From Gillisella taibaishanensis (GTDB lineage Bacteria > Pseudomonadota > Alphaproteobacteria > Rhizobiales > Rhizobiaceae), in contig NZ_MKIN01000024.1 in the NCBI RefSeq assembly GCF_001938985.1, positions 186,407 to 250,406 on the forward strand: a stretch of 64,000 nucleotides of DNA. The letters are read 5' to 3'. Below are positions 57,414 to 64,000 of the stretch, in pieces. Numbering within the stretch: the first letter of the stretch is position 1; each line of letters starts with the position of its first letter. The notes beneath the pieces are model-generated. The model searched no databases. It saw only the letters and a program-made list of their open reading frames with translations, and had not been told where the DNA came from. The position numbers were made by a program, and so were the translations under genes.

Positions 57414-58751
57414 ATGCCGATCAATATTACCATGCCTGCGCTGTCTCCGACGATGGAAGAGGGCAATCTGGCCAAGTGGCTGGTCAAGGAAGGCGATACG
57501 GTCAAGTCTGGCGATGTGATCGCCGAGATCGAAACCGACAAGGCGACCATGGAAGTGGAAGCCGTCGACGAAGGCACGGTGGCCAAGCTCGTCGTGCCTG
57601 CCGGCACGCAGGGCGTTAAGGTCAACTCGCTGATCGCCATTCTGGCGGCTGAAGGCGAGGATGTATCCGCTGCTGCCGCCGGCGGTGGATCTGCACCGGC
57701 CAAGGCCGAGGCACCCAAGGAAGCACCGAAGGCCGAAGCTGCTGCCCCCAAGGCAGAAGCGCCTGCCGCTGCTGCACCCGCACCGCAGGCTGCCGCTCCG
57801 GCCGCAGCCTCGGGCGACCGGGTGTTCTCGTCGCCGCTCGCCCGCCGCCTCGCCAAGGAAGCCGGTCTTGATCTCAAGGCGATTTCCGGCAGCGGTCCGA
57901 AGGGCCGTGTGGTCAAGAGCGACGTGGAAAAGGCAGTCTCCGGTGGCACTGGCAAGTCTGCCGCTGCACCTGCCGCCGGTGCTGCTGCTCCGGCTCCTGT
58001 CCTCGCCAAGGGTCCGTCGGAAGAAGCCGTGCTCAAGCTGTTCGAGCCTGGCTCTTACGAGCTCGTGCCGCATGACGGCATGCGCAAGACCATCGCCAAG
58101 CGCTTGCAGGAAAGCAAGCAGACCATTCCGCATTTCTACGTCAGCGTGGATTGCGAACTGGATGCGCTGCTGGCGCTGCGCGCCCAGCTCAATGCCGCCG
58201 CCCCTGAAAAGGATGGCAAGCCGGTCTACAAGCTGTCCGTCAATGACATGGTCATCAAGGCTATGGCGCTGGCGCTCCGCGACGTGCCGGATGCCAACGT
58301 CTCCTGGACGGATACCAACATGGTCAAGCACAAGCATGTTGATGTCGGCGTGGCTGTGTCGATCCCGGGCGGCCTGATCACCCCGATCATCCGCAAGGCC
58401 GAGACCAAGTCGCTGTCTGCCATCTCCAACGAGATGAAGGACTTCGGCAAGCGTGCCAAGGAGCGCAAGCTGAAGCCTGAGGAATATCAGGGCGGCACCA
58501 CGGCTGTGTCGAACATGGGCATGATGGGCGTCAAGAACTTCGCCGCCGTGGTCAACCCGCCGCACTCTACCATCCTCGCCGTGGGCGCGGGCGAAGAGCG
58601 CGTCGTGGTGAAGAAGGGCGAAATGAAGGTTGCCAATGTCATGACCGTGACGCTGTCCACCGACCATCGCTCCGTCGATGGCGCTCTCGGGGCCGAACTG
58701 ATCGGCGCCTTCAAGCGCTACATCGAAAACCCGATGGGCATGCTGGTGTAA
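57414..58751 (+). CDS. pdhC: Dihydrolipoamide acetyltransferase (E2) of pyruvate dehydrogenase
   Basis: A 445-residue E2 core subunit. It has a single lipoyl domain (1-80, Lys43), an Ala/Pro linker, a peripheral subunit-binding domain (about 139-175, FSSPLARRLAKEAGLDLKAI), a second linker, and the acetyltransferase domain from about 215 with the active-site STDHRSVDG near 420. It transfers acetyl from lipoyl to CoA and binds E1 and E3. The lipoyl part is almost identical to that of pdhB, including a 38-base identical tract. Confidence 0.97.
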   Translation: MPINITMPALSPTMEEGNLAKWLVKEGDTVKSGDVIAEIETDKATMEVEAVDEGTVAKLVVPAGTQGVKVNSLIAILAAEGEDVSAAAAGGGSAPAKAEAPKEAPKAEAAAPKAEAPAAAAPAPQAAAPAAASGDRVFSSPLARRLAKEAGLDLKAISGSGPKGRVVKSDVEKAVSGGTGKSAAAPAAGAAAPAPVLAKGPSEEAVLKLFEPGSYELVPHDGMRKTIAKRLQESKQTIPHFYVSVDCELDALLALRAQLNAAAPEKDGKPVYKLSVNDMVIKAMALALRDVPDANVSWTDTNMVKHKHVDVGVAVSIPGGLITPIIRKAETKSLSAISNEMKDFGKRAKERKLKPEEYQGGTTAVSNMGMMGVKNFAAVVNPPHSTILAVGAGEERVVVKKGEMKVANVMTVTLSTDHRSVDGALGAELIGAFKRYIENPMGMLV

Positions 58752-58758
58752 TGAGAAT

Positions 58759-58794
58759 GGGAGAGGCGGTTTAGCCCGTCTCTCCCCTCGTTTT
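58759..58794 (+). terminator. Hairpin after pdhC, probable terminator or attenuator
   Basis: GGGAGAGGCGG pairs with CCGTCTCTCCC (one G-T pair) over a 6-base loop, followed by CTCGTTTT. The T tract is offset, so termination may be partial and allow some read-through to the next gene. Confidence 0.55.
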
Positions 58795-58811
58795 CTGGAG
58801 GTGGGCCGCGC

Positions 58812-59450
58812 ATGAAAACCGTTCTAGCCTACGGCGACAGCCTGACCTGGGGATACGACCCCATCAATCTTGGCCGTCACGCTCATGAAGATCGCTGGAC
58901 CAGCGTGCTGCAAAAGGCGCTTGGCCATGGTACCAGGGTGATTGCCGAAGGGTTGAACGGGCGCACCACGGCCTATGACGATTATCTCGGCGATTGCGAT
59001 CGCAATGGCGTCAAGCTTTTGCCGAGTCTTCTGGCGACCCATAAGCCCATCGATCTCGTCATCATCATGCTTGGCACCAATGACTTGAAGCGGGGCATTC
59101 AAGGTACCGCCATCGGTGCGACGAGTGGCATCAAGCGACTGGTGAAACTGGTGCAGCATCACGACTGGGGCTTCGATTTCGAAACGCCAGAGGTGTTGAT
59201 CGTCTCGCCGCCACCGATTCAAGAAACAGCCGATGTCATGTTCGGGGGGATGTTCAATCACTCTATCGAAGAGGGTGCCATGCTGGCCAGCATGTACCGC
59301 GATGCGGCCGATGAACTGGGCTGCGGCTTTTTCGATGCCGGTTCGGTGGCTGAAACGACGCCGCTCGACGGTATCCATCTCGATGCTGACAATACCCGCG
59401 CCATCGGGCGCGGTCTGGAACCTGTCGTGCGCATGATGCTTGGCCTTTGA
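58812..59450 (+). CDS. SGNH-family esterase/hydrolase
   Basis: A 212-residue serine hydrolase. Block I is YGDSLTWG with Ser10, block II has the Gly in GLNGRTT, block III is LGTNDLKRG with Asn, and block V is DGIHLD with the Asp/His pair near 190. There is no signal peptide, so it is cytoplasmic. It resembles aryl-esterases of rhizobia. GGAGG precedes the ATG. Its place inside the pdh-lpd region is common in the group, but a functional link is not known. Confidence 0.85.
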   Translation: MKTVLAYGDSLTWGYDPINLGRHAHEDRWTSVLQKALGHGTRVIAEGLNGRTTAYDDYLGDCDRNGVKLLPSLLATHKPIDLVIIMLGTNDLKRGIQGTAIGATSGIKRLVKLVQHHDWGFDFETPEVLIVSPPPIQETADVMFGGMFNHSIEEGAMLASMYRDAADELGCGFFDAGSVAETTPLDGIHLDADNTRAIGRGLEPVVRMMLGL

Positions 59451-59561
59451 GGCGGGCGTTGCGTATGGCGGTGTGATTGGAATTCCCATTTGATTGGGAT
59501 CAAGGAGCACTGATGCGGTGGGTTTAAACTGGTCTCGTCAACCTGGAAAGGGGAAGGGATC

Positions 59562-59828
59562 ATGGCCAACACACCACATGAACTGGCAGAGGAATTTCCG
59601 CAATTCGTGGCTCTGATGCGGCATCTGAAGGAAACGGACGGTCACTTCGTTCGTCTGTTCGATGCCTATCATGACGTCAACCGGAAGATTCATCGCGCCG
59701 AAACCGATATCGAGCCGCTCGACGACTTCCATATGGAAGATCTGAGGAAGACGCGGATGCGGCTCAAGGATGAAATCTACGGGATGCTGGTTCGTCACGA
59801 ACCGGAGGCCGAGACACCGGCGGCTTAA
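59562..59828 (+). CDS. DUF465 (YdcH-like) small protein
   Basis: An 88-residue helical protein with two predicted antiparallel helices (EEFPQFVALMRHLKETDGHFVRLFDAYHDVNRKIHRAE, and MEDLRKTRMRLKDEIYGML), the DUF465 layout. Function is unknown for the family. A strong GGGGAAGGGA site precedes the ATG. It lies between the esterase and lpdA. Confidence 0.8.
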   Translation: MANTPHELAEEFPQFVALMRHLKETDGHFVRLFDAYHDVNRKIHRAETDIEPLDDFHMEDLRKTRMRLKDEIYGMLVRHEPEAETPAA

Positions 59829-59904
59829 GCCGGACGCGCTTCCAGTCCCGTCCAGGGCAGTGTCGAAAGACCTGCCCCAATGAAACCGAGGAGTGGAAGC
59901 GCCC

Positions 59905-61350
59905 ATGTCGAATGTTTATGACGTCATCATCATCGGATCCGGCCCTGGCGGCTATGTCACGGCGATCCGGTCTGCCCAACTCGGTCTGAAGACGGCGATT
60001 GTCGAACGGGAGCACCTGGGCGGTATCTGCCTGAACTGGGGCTGTATCCCCACCAAGGCGCTGCTGCGCTCGGCTGAAATTCTCGATCACGCCAATCACG
60101 CCAAGAGCTTCGGGCTGACGCTCGAGGGCAAGATGACCGCCGACGTCAAGGAAGTCGTCGCCCGCTCCCGTGGCGTCTCGGCCCGCCTCAACGGCGGTGT
60201 CGGCTTCCTGATGAAGAAGAACAAGATCGACGTGATCTGGGGCGAGGCGAAGCTGACCAAGCCAAACGAGATCAAGGTTGGCCCAACTTCCAAGCCCGCG
60301 GTGCAGCCGCAGAACCCGGTTCCGAAGGGCGTGCTGGGCGAGGGCACCTATACCGCCAAGCACATTATCGTCGCGACCGGCGCGCGCCCGCGCGCTCTGC
60401 CCGGCATCGAGCCCGATGGCAAGCTGATCTGGACCTATTTCGAAGCGATGAAGCCAGATTTCATGCCGAAATCCATCGTCGTGATGGGCTCTGGCGCAAT
60501 CGGCATCGAATTCGCCTCCTTCTACCGCTCCATGGGCGTCGATGTGACCGTTGTCGAAGTCATGTCGCAGATCATGCCTGTCGAAGATGCGGAAATCTCC
60601 GCCATGGCGCGCAAGCTGCTTGAAAAGCGCGGGCTGAAGATCATCACCGATGCCAAGGTCTCCAAGGTCGAGAAGGGCGCGAATTCCATCACCGCCCATG
60701 TCGAAACCAAGGATGGCAAGGTGCAGCAGCTGACCGCTGACCGGCTGATCTCAGCCGTTGGCGTGCTAGGCAATATCGAGAATCTCGGCCTGGAAGCGCT
60801 CGGCGTCAAGACTGACCGCGGCTGCATCGTCATCGACGGCTATGGCAAGACCAATGTTCCCGGCCTCTACGCCATCGGCGACGTCGCTGGCCCGCCGATG
60901 CTGGCTCACAAGGCCGAGCATGAAGGCGTGATCTGCATCGAAAAGATCGCTGGCGTTCCCGGCGTTCACCCGATGGACAAGGCAAAGATCCCGGGCTGCA
61001 CCTATTGCAATCCGCAGGTCGCCTCCGTTGGCGTGACCGAAGCCAAGGCGAAGGCCGATGGCCGTGACATCCGCGTCGGTCGCTATTCCTTCGGCGCCAA
61101 TGGCAAGGCCATCGCGCTCGGGGAAGACCAGGGCATGGTCAAGGTTATCTTCGACAAGAAGTCGGGCGAGCTGATCGGCGCGCATATGGTCGGTGCGGAG
61201 GTGACCGAGCTGATCCAGGGCTTCGTGGTCGCCATGAACCTGGAGACGACGGAAGAAGAGCTGATGCACACGATCTTCCCGCATCCGACGCTGTCTGAAA
61301 TGATGAAGGAAGCGGTTCTGGATGCCTATGGTAAAGTCCTGAACGCCTGA
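59905..61350 (+). CDS. lpdA: Dihydrolipoamide dehydrogenase (E3)
   Basis: A 481-residue FAD/NAD flavoprotein that reoxidises dihydrolipoamide of the pyruvate dehydrogenase complex. It has the FAD-binding GSGPGGYVTAIRSAQLG (11-27), the redox disulfide Cys42/Cys47 in GGICLNWGCIPTKALL, the NAD-binding GSGAIGIEFASFY, and the C-terminal HPTLSEMM with the active-site His. A 25-residue insertion (VGPTSKPAVQPQNPVPKG) before TYTAKHIIVATGARPR is characteristic of this lpd subtype. The ATG at 59905 is preferred over GTG 59893. Confidence 0.96.
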   Translation: MSNVYDVIIIGSGPGGYVTAIRSAQLGLKTAIVEREHLGGICLNWGCIPTKALLRSAEILDHANHAKSFGLTLEGKMTADVKEVVARSRGVSARLNGGVGFLMKKNKIDVIWGEAKLTKPNEIKVGPTSKPAVQPQNPVPKGVLGEGTYTAKHIIVATGARPRALPGIEPDGKLIWTYFEAMKPDFMPKSIVVMGSGAIGIEFASFYRSMGVDVTVVEVMSQIMPVEDAEISAMARKLLEKRGLKIITDAKVSKVEKGANSITAHVETKDGKVQQLTADRLISAVGVLGNIENLGLEALGVKTDRGCIVIDGYGKTNVPGLYAIGDVAGPPMLAHKAEHEGVICIEKIAGVPGVHPMDKAKIPGCTYCNPQVASVGVTEAKAKADGRDIRVGRYSFGANGKAIALGEDQGMVKVIFDKKSGELIGAHMVGAEVTELIQGFVVAMNLETTEEELMHTIFPHPTLSEMMKEAVLDAYGKVLNA

Positions 61351-61416
61351 CATTGCTCATGGGAACCCGGTCTATTATATAGGGCCGGATTTCATGCTTG
61401 AGGCGAGGGTGTCGAA

Positions 61417-61665
61417 ATGGAAAATGTCGGCTGGTTCACGGCCATTATCGTGGGTGGTCTCGCCGGATGGCTGGCGGGCAAGCTCATGGATATGCGCTTC
61501 GGCATTTTCATGAATATCGTCATCGGCATTATCGGCTCGGTGATTGCCAATGCCATCTTCCGCCGCTTCGACATCTTCGTCGCCAGCGATTGGGTTGGCT
61601 ATCTGATCACCAGCTTTATCGGCGCCTGCATTCTTCTGTTTGTCGCCAAGCTGGTGCGGAAATAA
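61417..61665 (+). CDS. GlsB/YeaQ/YmgE family stress-response membrane protein
   Basis: An 82-residue inner-membrane protein with three hydrophobic segments: WFTAIIVGGLAGWLAGKLM, FGIFMNIVIGIIGSVIANAIF and WVGYLITSFIGACILLFVAKL. It has the glycine pattern of the transglycosylase-associated (GlsB/YeaQ) family. These proteins are induced by stress in other bacteria; their activity is not known. It sits between lpdA and lipA with its own ribosome binding site (GCGAGGG). Confidence 0.88.
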   Translation: MENVGWFTAIIVGGLAGWLAGKLMDMRFGIFMNIVIGIIGSVIANAIFRRFDIFVASDWVGYLITSFIGACILLFVAKLVRK

Positions 61666-61704
61666 ATATCTAGTTGCCCGCCCATCGGCGGCAAAGGACA
61701 TACG

Positions 61705-62676
61705 ATGGTTACCATCCTCGATAGAACCGAAGCCGGCGATAAGCGCATTCGCCATCCGGAGAAGGCCCACAAGCCGGATACGGAAGTGCTGCGCAAGCCG
61801 GAATGGATCAGGGTCAAGGCTCCGACCTCCAAGGGCTATCAGGAAACCCGCGAGCTCGTCCGCTCCCACAAGCTGGTCACCGTCTGCGAAGAAGCCGGCT
61901 GCCCGAATATCGGCGAGTGCTGGGACAAGAAGCACGCCACCTTCATGATCATGGGCGAGATCTGTACCCGCGCTTGCGCATTCTGCAATGTCGCGACCGG
62001 CAAGCCGAATGCGCTTGATCTGGAAGAACCGGTCAATGTCGCCAAGGCCGTCAAGCAGATGGGCCTCAGCCACGTTGTCATCACCTCAGTCGACCGGGAC
62101 GATTTGGCCGATGGTGGCGCCGAGCATTTCGAGAAGGTCATCTGGGCCATTCGCGAAGCCTCGCCGTTGACGACCATCGAAATCCTTACGCCTGACTTCT
62201 TGAAGAAGCCCGGTGCCTTGGAGCGCGTCGTTGCTGCCAAGCCCGACGTCTTCAACCACAACATGGAAACCGTGCCCGGCAATTATCTGACGGTGCGTCC
62301 GGGCGCTCGCTATTTCCACTCGGTGCGGCTGCTGCAGCGGGTCAAGGAACTCGATCCGACCATGTTCACCAAGTCTGGCATCATGGTTGGACTCGGCGAG
62401 GAGCGCAACGAAGTGCTGCAGCTGATGGACGACCTGCGCACCGCCGACGTGGACTTCCTCACCATCGGCCAATATCTGCAGCCGACCCGCAAGCACCACA
62501 AGGTCGAGCGCTTCGTGACGCCTGAAGAATTCAAGTCCTACGAGGATATTGCCTATACCAAGGGCTTCCTGATGGTGTCCTCCAGCCCGCTCACACGCTC
62601 CTCGCACCATGCAGGCGACGATTTCGCACGCCTGAAGGCCAACCGCGAGAAGAAGCTGCTGGCGGCCGCGGAGTAA
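61705..62676 (+). CDS. lipA: Lipoyl synthase
   Basis: A 323-residue radical-SAM enzyme that inserts two sulfurs into octanoyl groups on lipoyl domains. The auxiliary cluster Cys are 61, 66 and 72 ([12 protein letters not shown]), with a C-terminal Ser ligand in [13 protein letters not shown]. The radical-SAM cluster is Cys87, 91 and 94 (CTRACAFC). It matures the lipoyl domains of PdhB and PdhC encoded just upstream, which explains the clustering. Confidence 0.98.
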   Translation: MVTILDRTEAGDKRIRHPEKAHKPDTEVLRKPEWIRVKAPTSKGYQETRELVRSHKLVTVCEEAGCPNIGECWDKKHATFMIMGEICTRACAFCNVATGKPNALDLEEPVNVAKAVKQMGLSHVVITSVDRDDLADGGAEHFEKVIWAIREASPLTTIEILTPDFLKKPGALERVVAAKPDVFNHNMETVPGNYLTVRPGARYFHSVRLLQRVKELDPTMFTKSGIMVGLGEERNEVLQLMDDLRTADVDFLTIGQYLQPTRKHHKVERFVTPEEFKSYEDIAYTKGFLMVSSSPLTRSSHHAGDDFARLKANREKKLLAAAE

Positions 62677-62704
62677 TGGGCCTCAGCGGCAAAGGGGTGC
62701 TCCT

Positions 62705-63136
62705 TTGTCCGCCGTGAGCCGGTTCGAGATAACGCTCCGGATTTCTGGGGACCATCTTGATCCGCGTGAGATCACGACGCTCCTCGGCGTTGAACCGCAT
62801 TTGGCCTATCGCAAGGGCGGGGTCTGGAAGACACCAAAGGGAACATCGGTCGTCGGCAGAACTGGCCTTTGGAATGTCGGGGCCAAGGAGGTCGACAGCG
62901 GCAATTTCGAGGAGGCTATCGCACGCTTCCTTTCCGGCATACCGGCAGCGCCCGACGTGTTTCTCGCTCTTGCCTCAAGGTTCAAGGTAGAGCTGTTCTG
63001 CGGTCTTTTTCTCGACGAGTATAATTCGGGACTGGAAATTTCTCCTGCTGTCATGACTCTGATGGTTGAGCGTGGGATATCGCTCGATCTGGATATCTAT
63101 TCCTCCTGCGATAGCGGGGAGGACTGCGAGGATTGA
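62705..63136 (+). CDS. DUF4279 family protein
   Basis: A 143-residue cytoplasmic protein with the DUF4279 pattern: FEITLRISGDHLDPREITTLLGVEPHLAYRKG at the N-terminus, a central GLWNVGAKEV, and a C-terminal LEISPAVMTLMVERGISLDLDIY. Such proteins are often found near toxin-antitoxin or immunity genes, but the function is not known. The start is TTG at 62705 with AAAGGGG upstream; GTG 62714 is an alternative. The next start is 5 bases after its stop, suggesting an operon with the kinases. Confidence 0.8.
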   Translation: MSAVSRFEITLRISGDHLDPREITTLLGVEPHLAYRKGGVWKTPKGTSVVGRTGLWNVGAKEVDSGNFEEAIARFLSGIPAAPDVFLALASRFKVELFCGLFLDEYNSGLEISPAVMTLMVERGISLDLDIYSSCDSGEDCED

Positions 63137-63140
63137 CGGC

Positions 63141-63710
63141 ATGGGCTTTTATGTCGATAGCATCGCGGACGCGGCGCAGATTTTAAACAACGCTCGGCGC
63201 ATATGCGTGGTTGGCTGTTCCGGCAGCGGCAAGAGCACGCTCTCGCAAATCCTCTGCAAGCGGCTCGACATGACCTATATTTCCATGGACCGGGATGTAT
63301 TCTGGCTGCCCGGCTGGCAGCTGCGCGCACGGCCGGAGGCGCTTGAGCGCGTGCAGGGCTTCGTCGCGGGCGAGCGCTGGGTGATAGACGGCAACAGTCC
63401 GGGATCACTGCCGGTACGGCTTGCGCGCGCCGATATGGTGATCTGGATGCGTCCGCCGCGCGTCGTATCGGTTTACGGCGTGCTGTCGCGCTGGCTGAAA
63501 TATCGCGGTCAGGTGCGGCCCGAAATGACCGAGGGTTGCCCGGAAAAGATCGACGGGCCGTTTCTCAAATATGTCTGGAATTTCGAGGCCAAGGAAGTGC
63601 CGCAATTTCAGGCGCAGTTTGCAGCAGCGCGACCAGATTTGCCGGTGCTGGTGTTGAAATCGAGGCGGCAGACGGCCCAACTGCTGGCAAAGGTGGGCTT
63701 GCGAGGGTGA
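63141..63710 (+). CDS. P-loop adenylate kinase-like protein (FlaR-type), first of a tandem pair
   Basis: A 189-residue P-loop protein. Walker A is VVGCSGSGKST (24-33), YISMDRDVFWLPGWQLR near 48-64 is the acid-plus-Trp segment typical of FlaR-like adenylate kinase homologues, and GERWVIDGNSPGSLPVRL is the following conserved strand. An Arg-rich lid (RPPRVVSVYGVLSRWLKYRGQVRPEM) follows. Relatives are annotated as topology modulation or DNA-related kinases with no proven substrate. GAGGA precedes the ATG at 63141. It is followed 4 bases later by a paralogue. Confidence 0.8.
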   Translation: MGFYVDSIADAAQILNNARRICVVGCSGSGKSTLSQILCKRLDMTYISMDRDVFWLPGWQLRARPEALERVQGFVAGERWVIDGNSPGSLPVRLARADMVIWMRPPRVVSVYGVLSRWLKYRGQVRPEMTEGCPEKIDGPFLKYVWNFEAKEVPQFQAQFAAARPDLPVLVLKSRRQTAQLLAKVGLRG

Positions 63711-63714
63711 CAAC

Positions 63715-64000
63715 ATGGTTCAGTATGCAGAAATTCCGGCTGCCGTCGATCTTCTCAAGCGGAGCAACAGGGTAATGGTTGTCGGCTGTTCCGGCGGCGG
63801 CAAGACCACCTTGTCACAAAAACTGGCCCGGCATCTGAAGCTCGAGTATCAATCCATTGACCGTGACGTCCGCTGGCTATCCGGGTGGACGGCACGTGAT
63901 AGAGACGAACAGCGGGCCATCATTGAAGGCCTTATTGCCCGCGATCGCTGGGTGATGGATGGGAGCGGGCCGGGCAGTTTCGATTTGCGCCTGCCGCGAA
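63715..64000 (+). CDS. P-loop adenylate kinase-like protein, second of the pair (3' end outside the window)
   Basis: The first 95 residues are visible. Walker A is VVGCSGGGKTT (22-32), YQSIDRDVRWLSGWTARD near 47-64 and DRWVMDGSGPGSFDLRL near 78-94 mirror the preceding protein segment by segment. The two genes are therefore a tandem duplication that has since diverged. The ATG at 63715 is 4 bases after the previous stop, so translation is probably coupled. The protein continues beyond the window. Confidence 0.78.
   Translation, partial: MVQYAEIPAAVDLLKRSNRVMVVGCSGGGKTTLSQKLARHLKLEYQSIDRDVRWLSGWTARDRDEQRAIIEGLIARDRWVMDGSGPGSFDLRLPR

Overview
The window is high-GC chromosomal DNA that reads as a member of the Rhizobiaceae (Agrobacterium/Allorhizobium/Rhizobium group). 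The basis is the gene content and arrangement: a class II B12-dependent ribonucleotide reductase (nrdJ), alphaproteobacterial MCPs, a moeA-moaC-trpC-trpD-ppiD run, a lexA with a GTTC-N7-GTTC SOS box, kdsA-eno-ftsB-pdhABC-lpdA-lipA, DUF1127 genes, and rhizobial-style intergenic palindromes. No rRNA, tRNA, CRISPR array, transposase or prophage gene was recognised. Species cannot be fixed from the sequence alone.

Layout. 0-9 kb: the 3' end of uvrB, two methyl-accepting chemotaxis proteins (convergent, at 1.2 and 7-8.9 kb), a CinA-type molybdopterin-binding protein, a universal stress protein, xanthine phosphoribosyltransferase preceded by a mosaic palindromic repeat, and a frameshifted LysE-type exporter. 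8.9-13.5 kb: an unusually dense control region (NrdR-box-like and DnaA-box-like sites, an orphan terminator) and nrdJ. 13.5-15.3 kb: a scar where a signal peptidase I-like gene and a methyltransferase gene, convergent, are both cut off at the same base; this is the clearest sign of a past deletion. 15.3-18.3 kb: a DUF1800/DUF1501 exported pair. 18.3-21.3 kb: regulators (GlxA/AraC type and LysR type) and two DUF1127 proteins.

21.4-28.5 kb is the accessory part: a cytochrome P450, a stand-alone formyltransferase-fold protein, an entericidin-like lipoprotein, a 50-residue secreted peptide, a phosphodiester-glycosidase (DUF2233) protein, a SPINDLY/OGT-type glycosyltransferase with a small translationally coupled partner, and a GT2-like protein. 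These suggest envelope or protein glycan modification and are the best place to look for undescribed biology. 28.5-31.7 kb encodes a quaternary-amine/amino-acid ABC importer (ATPase, permease, binding protein). 32-34.4 kb has cobyric acid synthase (which supports the B12 supply nrdJ needs) and a PAP2 phosphatase.

34.5-45.5 kb is core metabolism on the minus strand (moeA, moaC, trpC, trpD, ppiD-like, gltA), then a ComEC protein with a long atypical tail and lexA. 45.6-50.1 kb: gamma-glutamyltransferase divergent from two cytosine-deaminase-family amidohydrolases. 50.2-54.6 kb: a secreted unknown, a glyoxalase-fold protein coupled to kdsA, enolase and FtsB. 54.9-62.7 kb: the pyruvate dehydrogenase operon with lpdA and lipoyl synthase, so E1, E2, E3 and cofactor maturation lie together, with an esterase, a DUF465 protein and a GlsB-like membrane protein interspersed. 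62.7-64 kb: a DUF4279 protein and two tandem P-loop kinase-like paralogues, the second cut by the window end.
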